Part shown: positions 53,950-64,000 of the stretch, piece after piece
Layout of the letters: each line of letters begins with the position of its first letter
Numbering within the stretch: the first letter of the stretch is position 1
Source of the DNA: Nymphaea colorata
Taxonomy: Eukaryota > Streptophyta > Magnoliopsida > Nymphaeales > Nymphaeaceae
Assembly (NCBI RefSeq): GCF_008831285.2
Contig: NC_045151.1
Coordinates: 6,711,682 to 6,775,681 of the forward strand
DNA length: 64,000 bases
Direction of reading: 5' to 3'
Program-made: the position numbers and the translations under genes
The notes under the pieces: generated by a model
The model's database searches: none
The model's input: the letters and a program-made list of their open reading frames with translations, nothing else
Told to the model about the DNA's origin: nothing

Positions 53950-56900
53950 TACTAGGATCACCTAAGTTGTCGCTGTCTCAAAATAACTATTTTGTCCCTA
54001 CTGCTTACAATTCTAGAATTGAAATTGAGAATTCCATCTAGAACTCAGAGAATTACCTAAAACTTGAGTAAGTAGGACAATTCTCACCTTTACAAACCCT
54101 CATGAGTCATTAGAGTCAGCTTACCAAGTTTACCCTAGTTCAAAGCCAACTCACTCAGGTCAGTTACTTGCCATTTCAAGATCACCAACCCTCGGTTAGA
54201 CTTGACCGAACTCAACATAGGGTCTCCTTAGTGTCCATAGAGTATTTGTTAAGTTACTTTTAGTTCCTTGATTTAAATTTGAGTTTTGGAGTAGTTGCAC
54301 TAAATCATAGTGACACTATCTCACCTATTTTGACAAGCATGAGCTAAAATTCTTTCATTCCTAAACATGTCGGCTTGCTCCAAGCTAAGACCACACTCTT
54401 CATTACTCAATCTAAGTAATCCTGAGTTTAGTTTCAATTAAATCATCCCCAATTGAGCTCATTTCCAAATGTACTATGGGAAATCCAATTCTGAATATCT
54501 CACTTCAGTGTAATTCAATCTTCTGAGCTGAATTCTGATAGACCCATGAATAAGTTTTCCAATTTCTTCGCATCATTGCAATAAGATATTCCTTGGCAAA
54601 GTATTTCTAGCCTCGGATGAGATGGGTTGAATTAAAAGTTCATGTGTTTTCCTTGGACATCACTCTAAAATGACTCAATTTAGTACCTTGATTTTTGAAA
54701 AAATATTAAATTTTGGAGGGACAAATGAGATCATTTTTCGATCAAAGTTTGCAGGCCATCTCCCTGCTACCATGCACACCCTCTTGTCTGTAAGTCTTTC
54801 CACAAAACCCACTAAGCTTAGTTTTTGCCTAAGGGCATTTTGGTCTTATTAATACACACATATTTTTTTTTTATAAACCTAGTTTTGGAGCCACATGAAC
54901 CTAAGTTAGCATTTTATATAGGTCAACCTGAACCTAGTAGTTTCACATGCAGTTTGAGCCCACTTCAGAATTCAACTAAACCTAGTTTTCTAAAAATGAA
55001 TCTAGTTTGAACCTAGTTTGGCCTCTATCCAACCAACTTGAACCTAGTCCAAACTCAACTCTATATCCATGATCCACATGTGAGAACTCATGTGCACTAT
55101 ATTCATTTAATGTACCTTCAATTTCTCATTAGGTGCTAGATGTCAGTTTGTATAGTGCACATGAACTATGCAAAATTCTATGCAAAATTCTAAGCTGAGC
55201 AGGCTGGTGCAGACAAAATCCAAATCGATGTCCATATGGAGTTAAAATGAATATTTTTTGGTTGAACTGAGTTATAACATATGGTTTGATGTGTGTTTTA
55301 TCTCTTTCATGTTCATGCATCATTCGTGCACTATACACATGTCAACCAAAACCATTTTTTAAGAACTGAACAACAATTCTCTGCAAATACACAAATTTTG
55401 CAAAACTGAATTCTAATTTAAATTGTGCATGACGTGAACAAATTTGTGTCAAAATCATCATTTTAATATATGGTTATGTGTTTCTTGAAAGGACCTCAAA
55501 AATTTAGTACTGTGTCTATTTTGAGGGAGAAAATTTCTCTCCCGCACTATAAAAAGGGGTATGCACTCCCTCCTTGACATGATTCTCAAAGCTACCAAAA
55601 GGTACAAAAAAGTTTGGTGAAATTCTAAACTAGTAGTTGGTTGGCTGGACTCAAAAGTAAATTAATTTCTTTTAGAGTCTAAGTGAAGTCTTGGATACGA
55701 GCTACAATAATACCCAACCAAGAACCAAACTAGGCCGAAGTAAGGGTCATGGGAGCAGGCTCGGTCAAGTCTCCAACAGTTCAACAAATTTTCCTTTTCT
55801 CTTTTCTTTCTTTTCTTATTTACAGCTTATTTATTTTCTTCTCTTTTCTTTTCTTAGGAGCTTGCTTAGGTTTTTCTTTTTTTGCTTTATTCCTACATAG
55901 ACTAGTTTATATTTTGTTTTACCTCATAGGTTTGCTTTATTTTCTTTAGTTTGCTTTGGTTTAGTTTATTTGCTTCAAACATGTTTAGTTTAGTATTTTT
56001 TGTTCCTTTCATATATTAGTATTTAGATTCCTACCTTTATTGTTGGCGTGAGGCTAGGTGTGCCTCTTTGTCCATGTCTCTCTCTTAATTTCTAAGTTCT
56101 TTCCTTCAATTCTTAGCTTATCATTTCGATTATGCATTGAGCATATATAGTTGCTTTCAATATGATTGTTTATAATTAGGGATGCATTATATAAATCATT
56201 TCAATGTGCATAGTAAACCACATCTCTCACACGTGCACAATGTACCTAAAGTCCAGTACCATGCCTTAAGGCAGCATCCCTAGCCTATGGACATCTAAAC
56301 CTAGCTTAGAGTCAATGTAGACACATTCTCAAAATAATGTATTTCTAAAATAATTTCAAAACAAGAATTTTTTTAAATGATTTTCTAAAGCCCTAGGTCA
56401 TGTAGACTTGGAGTGCAACCCTGTGTCAGCCCAATATCAATTCTTTAAGACCTAACCTAGACCAACCTTAGAGTCATCAATCATATCTCATGAACCTTCA
56501 AATGAGGCTTTGATTGTCCTTTACCAACCCACTTTTGTGCTAAGTCAAGAATAAGTACAGAAGCCTTCAACAAAAACCTATTAGATCTAAACTAAACCTT
56601 AGTCAGGCTTAGCTACCATGTGATCACATGTAGTTAGGCTCGATCCAAACAAGGACCCAAGTAGTTAGGTTTGAGTCTCCAAACCCAATCCTTTGGCCGG
56701 CCTACCTTTGAATCAAGGGTTGTTGGATCAAATATGATCAAATAGAACAAATATCCAATTTGGATCCAATGATTTGCATTTGCATTGGGTCAAATTTATT
56801 AGATATTAGGTTTTTAAACTTCAGAACATGAATTCAAACATTGATATCAGATCAAGGTATTTCAGAAATTTACCATCGCCCTTCTTTCAGACATAGATTA

Positions 56901-57200
56901 AATTCTTATGTGAATCATGAAGATTTGAACCAAAACTTCTTGGATGAGAATCAATTGTTTGGATTGGCACTTAACTTCCCATTTCTAAGTCCATGTCGCT
57001 CTCCTTAAACAAAGTAGAGACTGGATCTTGAGATTATACGATCTAGTTTTGCTTGTGTTTTTAAAGACGTAGTTTTTGCTTTGCATGGGCCTATGATAAA
57101 ATGGACACAATTAATGTTTCAATTTAATTTCCCTTGTTTGCGTATCCCCTTTTGAAAGATTCAATTAGATCTTAAAATTTACATAATTTTAAATACAACA
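53950..57200 (+). mobile_element. LTR-like region, gypsy type, forward
   Basis: No coding domain. There is a TATA box at 55548 (TATAAAAA) and a leader with tttggtgaaattctaaacta. A T-rich pyrimidine tract, ggctaggtgtgcctctttg and aaatgattttctaaagccct follow in that order. The same order of blocks occurs on the minus strand at 63300-61260. Ends were not identified, so the extent is approximate. Confidence 0.45.
55548..55555 (+). promoter_or_regulatory. TATA box in LTR-like region
   Basis: cactataaaaaggggtatgc, equivalent in position to the minus-strand box at 62372-62365. Confidence 0.5.
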
Positions 57201-57419
57201 CATATTTGTTTTCTTAGGATTTGGACAACAACCAATTCATAGAATTTAGAATATAAGATCTAGTGATTAGTTTGACTACCCTTGATAAATGTGTTAGGAA
57301 TGATCAGACTTTATACCGACGGACCAAGCCCTATCTCTTGGAATCCTGCAAAAGGAAAACGGATGTGAGTAGATGTAATAAATCTGATTTATTTCGATCT
57401 ACATGTAAGATTGAAAATT

Positions 57420-58960
57420 TTACATGTAAATATTGGGTCATATGCACATCCTCCTAAAGAAAGCTGTTGAGATAGACATTGTTGAAGTCCAACTAATAAA
57501 TTAGCTATTGGTGTTGGACAACAAGTGTTAGAAGCAACCCAATTGTTATGGGCTTCATAACAGGGGTAATCATTTCTATACAGCCAAACAATCTCTTGAT
57601 GGAGACCATTTGATACCAACCTTGCTTTTCATCTTGTAGAAAGCTCATCAACACTATATTTGACTTTGAAGAACTCATTTAGAGCCAAGGATGTCATAGT
57701 ATGGATAGGAAGGAACTATTTTCCATGTTTAATACAAAGTTTGTAGTATATGCTTTATCTATTGCATGATGTTATTAGTAGACTAAACTGCTTCCCTATA
57801 TTAGTGTGGTTCAAAATAGATATGAGTTCAATGGTTAAGGCCCACAGTAATAGATGAACTAAGGATGAAAAATAGGGACCATCAGATGAGTATGAGTGAT
57901 AGGTTTAATGGGTGGTATAGGTGGAATAACACTTAGGTCAGCTTGAGGGTTGGACATGAGCAGTTAGGGCGGTGATGAGTGAGGACTTGAGGTACAAGAG
58001 GTTGGTGATAGTTCTAGACTTAAAATAGGTTCAATTAGTACCATGATTTTAGAGTTATATGGCATGTTAAAGGACTATTTTGGTTAGACACAAGCAAACA
58101 GCAAAGATGAACCAATAATGCTGGTAGCTCGGGGGACAACCCAATAGTCGTAGATAATGAACAAGTAGTAACAAACAATAGCTGAATAACTCATCCCCAT
58201 TCCTTTAGACTATTGACATCTGACTCGTGCATTTCACACCTCCTCATCCATGGAAGAAAACATTGCGTAATACATAAATGTGGGCTTGGATGGGATTATA
58301 GCAGCAAGAGCCCTTGTGCCCCCATAATCAATAAACCAACATGGTTTGGTCTTAGGTTGAAGCTTATTTGAGCTATGAAGTGTTAAAAGAGGATGAAAAA
58401 TAGCTCAAAATGTAAGAAGAAACTTGTAATATGATGTTTGATGAATCATGCTGATTGATGATATAGACTACAATTTAAAAGATATGTACTAAAACTTGTG
58501 AGACAATTGTGCATTGTTGAGCATGGTTAGCTCCATTTCAACCACATGGCAATATCTTCATTATACAACCTTATTTTGTTTATGTGTGAGCAGACCAAAA
58601 ACCTGATGATAGATGTTAAGTTTTGTAAGATATGACTCAAGGCAACTACTAGTGAATTTTCCTCCATTATCTACCTGAAAGATTTTTATTTTTACATGCA
58701 ATTGAGATTCAATAATAGATGATCAGGTGACATGCACGTAACAAATTTTCCTCTTATGTTTAATAGAAACAACCAAGAGAATGGAGAAAAGTCATCAACT
58801 AAAGTGAACAACAAGTATATTCTTTGTGAGAAAATGTACTTTTTAATTTTTGTAATATGAAAAAGTACAATTTAAAGTGAATTTGTGATGATTTCTTGCA
58901 AGAATGATATGTCCAACATGCGAAATTGGGAGAAGAGAACCATTACCAACCACAAATGCA
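57420..58960 (-). pseudogene. copia integrase and reverse transcriptase remnant
   Basis: Minus-strand order fits copia pol. The integrase core comes first (about 58880-58600: IESQLHVKIKIFQVDNGGKF then LESYLTKLNIYHQ, with the usual Ser before Asp changed). A linker region with KLQPKTKPCWFIDYGGTRA follows near 58350, then reverse transcriptase (about 57680-57420: KARLVSNGLHQE, VMKPITIGLLLTLVVQHQ, LDFNNVYLNSFL, EDVHMTQ). Stops and frame changes throughout; no LTRs found. Confidence 0.75.
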
Positions 58961-60380
58961 TGATGTGAAGAAATTAAATTTTATACGTGCTGTATGACTT
59001 ATGGATCAATACTTAACCATGTAATGGATGAATGGATGTTGCATATAAGAATATGGACGTCTGCATAAGCATGCAAACTGATGATGAATTTGAATGCATG
59101 TATATGATTCCCCTATTTTAGACTACGTAATGCTTGATGTATGGCATGCATGAATAGTTAAATGCATGATGGTTAAAAGTCCAAATACGACATGGATATG
59201 CATGACAACATGATGGACATTCAATGTTATGCATAAGTCATAGATGTGAAATGGGAGCATGTTATGTTTATGGGTGGTATGTGATATATATATATATATG
59301 AGTATATGTATATGCATGATAGATGCATGAAATCATGCATGACAAATATGGCAGGAGCCCACACATGGCATGACCTTGATATGACCTACCATCCATGCAT
59401 ATTATCTATGTTAATGTCTTAATTACTTAGCTGGTTACTTAATTAAGATAAGAAAAAAAATTAAGGTTGCCAACTAGGGTTCTTTATTTGTGGCTCCAAG
59501 GGAATCCAGCATGATGGCTACATCAAACATGGTGTGATCCAACCACCTTGGACGTCCTATCCTAATTGAATTATGTCAAAAGAATTAAAACCTTAAAACA
59601 TATAAATTTTAAATTGATTACCTAATTAACTAGGTAACCAAATCTTGAAAGCCAAAATTCAAAACATTTCCTAAGCCATTTAGGAGTTGCTTAAATTGAC
59701 GTCAACCCAAATTAGCCTCTCCAACTAATTAGGAGAGTTGCTTGTTTCCAAGAAGATTCATTTTGTTTTCTTTAAAGCTGATTTGTCTTTCTAAACATTA
59801 ACTTGTGTCAAATCTGTTACCTAACTCACCATCCTAAAAATACGGGAAAAATTAAATGAGTAAATATACTCTGGCTGACGTGATAGAAAGAGGATTCTCT
59901 CTCTCTATCCCACATTAATTATGCATTAAAGTTTATATCTATATGCATGCACTAATTATAACACCTAACTAATATGCACATGATGCCAAAAAAAAAATCT
60001 TCCATAAAGAAGCTAGTATGACACACGACTCAAGTAATGCTTATTATAAAAAAAAGTGTTCATTAGGAAAATCTTAAATCTTCCTTGAATAACTTCCTAA
60101 AGCAAAAATTTCTAATAGTCTGTTAACTTGTAGGTCATTGATAATCACATTAGGAAATCACTATTCATCCTATTCCTGTAGACTTTTCACCGAATACCAC
60201 ACATGTCCTTACCATCCAATCACCATTGGCTATGAGTAAAGACTTCCATGGCCGGCGTCCATGGTGCTCGGCCGAAATTCAATATATAGTTCGGCCAAGT
60301 GCAGAATGTATCATGCAACATAAGAATCTATATGTGATGAAAATGAGAATATAGCAAAGACCATGCCCTAAATCAGGTTC
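58961..60380. other. no supported gene
   Basis: The stretch 59040-59350 is rich in gcatg/catgc words. No coding domains. Confidence 0.4.
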
Positions 60381-60384
60381 TGAT

Positions 60385-60401
60385 GTATGTATGTATGTAT
60401 G

Positions 60402-60470
<69 letters not shown>
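60385..60470. repeat. (TATG)n(TA)n microsatellite
   Basis: tatgtatgtatgtatg followed by a long TA run with one interruption. Confidence 0.97.
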
Positions 60471-60472
<2 letters not shown>

Positions 60473-60494
60473 AAATTAGACTTTGATGCTATGG

Positions 60495-60645
60495 ACAAAT
60501 GATTATTTTTTTTATTTTATGTCGTTAAAAACCATTGCAAAATGTGCATTTGAGACAGCTAGTTGCTTGTCCATAGTTTTAAGCAATGGAATACACCATT
60601 TGCAACAGTTTTTAGCAATATAAAATAAAATAAATCCGGTCATAG
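60495..60645. mobile_element. small foldback MITE-like element
   Basis: ttattttatgtcgttaaaaa with ccattgcaaa on the left pairs imperfectly with tttgcaacagtttttagcaa and tataaaataaaataa on the right. It is related to the foldback blocks at 39280-39715. Target duplication not resolved. Confidence 0.55.
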
Positions 60646-61255
60646 AGGTAGCTGACTTATTTTAATTTTTTCTATACATATAGCACATGATGCATGGTCA
60701 GATTCATGCTACTACAGTCAATTTAACTATATGTAGAAATCCAAAATACATTGGCTCCAGCTAACAACTAAACATGTTGATGGTGACTTACATGAATGGT
60801 TGAACCAAACAAATCAAAATAAATCACAATAAAACAGAACTTATTGCAAACGTAAAAAGTTGACTAAATATAACTTAAACCTATTCTAGACACAGCAAAA
60901 CTATTTTACAAATCAACTTAGAACTAAAGAAAATCAAAACACCAAAAAAATGGAATTAGAATTTTACATATCTGAAGAAAAAACGATGCAGCAGTCACAA
61001 GGCTATCACCAGCTTGATGATAAGAAACCTCTTTCACGAGCTTGAGGAAGGAAGAACCGCTAGAACTCTACCAGCCAAATACAAGGTTCTTTTCTAGGGT
61101 ACACTCTATTTATGAGAGAAACTTCAGAACTACTTTTCACTCTCCTCAAAATGCCTTGAAAAATTTTAAAAATTGCTCAAAACATCAAAATTTCATTCTA
61201 TATTTTTTACCCTCATATTGGGACATGTTTTGAGCTATGTTATATATGAAATCTT
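60646..61255. other. no recognisable features
   Basis: AT-rich. A 63-codon plus frame at 61042-61233 has no recognisable motif. Confidence 0.45.
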
Positions 61256-61259
61256 CAAC

Positions 61260-63300
61260 ACATATGGTCTCACCCTTGAGATCCATATTTGAATAGGCTA
61301 GATTTAGGCTCAGTATCAACTCAAGATCAATCAAATCCGATCGGACCAGGCCAGTCAAAAGAACTGAGTTTGGTCTTGTCTAAACTAGGTTTGAATCTAT
61401 TTAGAACGAGCCTAATTGAGATGGATTGGTTTAATCCTAATAAGATCATGTAGTTCATGTTATTTTTCATTTCATATGAATGAGGTTTTAAAGGAGTTGA
61501 CTAGGTTCATAGGTGGTGGACTGTATTTTAAAAACTAAGATAGGTCCGGACTCCTTACTTGCATGAGCTAGGGTTTCTGAAATCATTTAAAGAAATTGAT
61601 TTTGAAAACATTTTAGATAAAACTATGATTTTGAAATTATTCTTGTGTGATGACCAAACTAGATTCACATTATCTTACTAGACTAAAGCCACAGGTTATG
61701 TTACTACACTGACCTAGTCTAGTTTCAAATAGGGGGTGCATGCGGGCGTAGGATGGTCCAAGTGCATTTTAAAATAAATGTACAATGCATGACTAATAGA
61801 AATACAAAAGAACTGAATTCTAAATGCATGGTTTAAGCAAAAACTAAATGAGCAAAAACATTGAATTAAAAGAGAGTGACAAGGATGAGAGGGGCATACC
61901 TGACCCCTGCACCTAGCCTAGAGACATTAAAATAAATCTATTCTAAAACATAATATGCTACACCACAATATTATTAAAGCAAATGAGAAAAATCTAGGAC
62001 CTAAAACTAAGCTAAGCATGCTCTAAGCAAAAAAAAAAAAAAAAAAAAACTAAAACATGCCTAAAAGAAAGAAAACAAAGAAAAAAGCACTAAAATGCAA
62101 ATAAGAAAAGATAGAAGAAGAAAAAAGATATTACCTGAACCTGGAAAGCTGACCAAGACCAATCCCATGACCTTTATAGTGAGCCTGGTTGGGGGGTCTA
62201 AGTTAAGTGCTAATGCAGCCTGAACCAATACATAGATCAAACACTCAAATATTTAACTTCATTTGGACCAAGGCTTTTTGAGTACCCAACTAAAATTTTA
62301 CCAAATTATTTCAGCTTCAATTTGGCAGCTCTTAGTGTGACGAAAGAGAGGGGTTATGAGGCCCTATTTATAGGTGAGAGAGGGGGAACCCCCTTGAGAT
62401 TTGTGATGCATGACTAAACTTTTGTTCCCTTCTCTCTCCTCTCAAAACACCAAAACTATATTATAAAATGTGTTTTCAATCAGAAAAAAGTTTGTGTGAT
62501 CTCTTCCATGATCTGAATTCAATTATGCAAAAAGCAATCATGCATAGAAGTGTTAATCGATTCTTGGTGAAGGATTCATATTGACATTGAGCAAGGAGAA
62601 TGAACGATTCAAGAATATGAAGTGGCGAAAACACATATTAAAACAATAGTTTTAAACTAAATAGAAAAATGTTCATTCTGACCACATACTGATACTGATT
62701 TCAGTTTCGTCTACATCAGTGTGTTCATCAAAGAATTCTGCATGTTTCAAGTTCTTTTGTGCACATTAACATTAAGCATGGACTAAAAAAATCATGATGG
62801 ATTTTTGGAATATAATGTGCACTAAAATCACATGTGGATCCTGAATTTCGGTTTGATACTAGGACCTAAATCTGGCACTGGTTCCAAAGAATAGACTAGA
62901 ATATGGACCTAGATATGATAATGTGGTCTGGATCATGATTTGATATCTGGGATTTGAATTTTGGAATAATGTATTTGGGACTCCAAAAACATATCTCAGA
63001 TCTGAGAGTTGGATATGAGATCTAGATATACAAATTGTACTTTGAAATGAAATCCACTTTTTATGGGTTCAGGATGTATGACATGAACTGGACCTGGGCT
63101 AGGTTCAATTTTGAAAACTGGATTCAAACCAAGATTGGGTGGGGGGTTATTGAGCTCAACTTTAGTGCTATTTTTGAAAAATCCTAGTTTAATGAGAAAT
63201 TGTGTTAGGCTGAGGCTGGGCTCAAGCCTACTAGATTCGTGTGAAAGTACATGAAAAGCTAACTTAGGTTCATGTAGCTCCTACGTTAGGTTTTATGGAA
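61260..63300 (-). mobile_element. LTR-like region, same family as 53950-57200, reverse
   Basis: The minus strand shows a TATA box at 62372-62365 (cctataaatagggcc), then gctgccaaattgaagc and taatttggtaaaatttta. A pyrimidine-rich tract, ggctaggtgcaggggtc and aaatgatttcagaaaccct follow. The block order matches the forward region. Internal coding sequence is not visible. Confidence 0.45.
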
Positions 63301-64000
63301 AATACATGCATGGTAGTAGATGACCAAAATTCAAATAAACATGCTAGTTTGGACTCAGGTTCTAGAAACCAAAGAAAGCCATAAACCAAGGTTTGTGTGT
63401 TCAATGCCCTATGTTTATGTAGAAGAATATGGTTAAAAAAAAATGATAGTTTTACCCTTATGTGTAATTTTAAGTTCCAAATGAGTTTTCTTGTTCTGGC
63501 TAAACCAGCTTGTGAGCATACTTTTAGATCGGTTTTGGTTAAAATCTTGTTGAAAAATTCCACTCAAATTGCTCTAAAAATAAATTTAAAAATTTATCAA
63601 GCTTAAACATCATATTTATAAAGAAAACCGAAGAGGCTACAAAAGTTTGATTTGTATTAGAATTTTCACTAACAGAGCTTATGGTGCTTTGATAAGCTAT
63701 GTGTCTGTAAGGATATGATGAAAGATTGAAAAAAATTGATCAACTTCTGGTAAATTGAGCTCGACAACAATTTACATAATATAACAAGTACTAGGAATGA
63801 GCTTCATGGTCCTTTGAATTGAATTGAACTCAAACTGTGACGAATGAACTCAAACCAAACTAAAGAAATATTTATTTGTACATGATACATGATCCTAGCT
63901 TGGTTTCAGCTAACTCTATTTGGTTAAGCTCAAATTCACTCGAACCCCCAAAAATAGAGAGAGAAAGAGCTTCCAGGCCTTTAGAACTGAATCAAACCCA
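63301..64000. other. no supported gene
   Basis: Low-complexity AT-rich sequence. The 97-codon minus frame at 63563-63270 has no recognisable domain. Confidence 0.4.

Overview
This is a repeat-dominated stretch of a flowering-plant nuclear genome. It is AT-rich with intron-style splice signals, and it carries plant-type Ty1/copia and Ty3/gypsy retrotransposons primed by initiator Met tRNA (TGGTATCA binding sites), hAT transposons and a PLS-type pentatricopeptide (PPR) gene. Nothing bacterial was seen. The species cannot be named from the sequence. The PPR gene at 15008-17731 is the only host gene I can support; nearly everything else that can be classified is transposon sequence at different stages of decay.

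Layout: 1-5435 is the 3' end of a Tat/Athila-like gypsy element: broken integrase, a tandem hairpin array, then a long LTR containing three more repeat arrays. 5436-6660 has a different composition and may be organelle-derived; 6661-7616 is unclassified. 7617-10964 is a reverse-strand copia fragment with its 5' LTR and primer binding site. 11136-14442 is a complete hAT element with an 8-bp target duplication and one premature stop. The PPR gene follows. 19274-20309 is a MITE that holds a second, smaller hAT MITE and a 252-bp tandem duplication, all inside the LTR of an old reverse-strand copia remnant (to about 21186).

21200-33392 is a layered nest: a second, truncated hAT copy is split by copia element B (21713-32426, target duplication CTTTG), whose gag is split by the young copia element A (22801-27953, target duplication GTGTT, LTRs differing at one of 167 positions). 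The hAT copy ends in a minisatellite of about 115-bp units (33393-35260), itself interrupted by a 1144-bp terminal-inverted-repeat element. 40709-46216 is a full-length chromovirus (gypsy with a chromodomain; target duplication GTGAT) with broken gag, pol and integrase. The remaining third (46217-64000) holds two reverse-strand copia pol remnants (53100-53770, 57420-58960), two LTR-like regions of one family in opposite orientation (about 54000-57200 and 61260-63300), foldback MITE-like sequence and microsatellites.

No element here looks able to move unaided as read, although copia A is disabled only by one frame change between integrase and reverse transcriptase. Coordinates of element ends are exact where LTR or TIR termini and target duplications are quoted, approximate otherwise. 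All alignments were done by eye.
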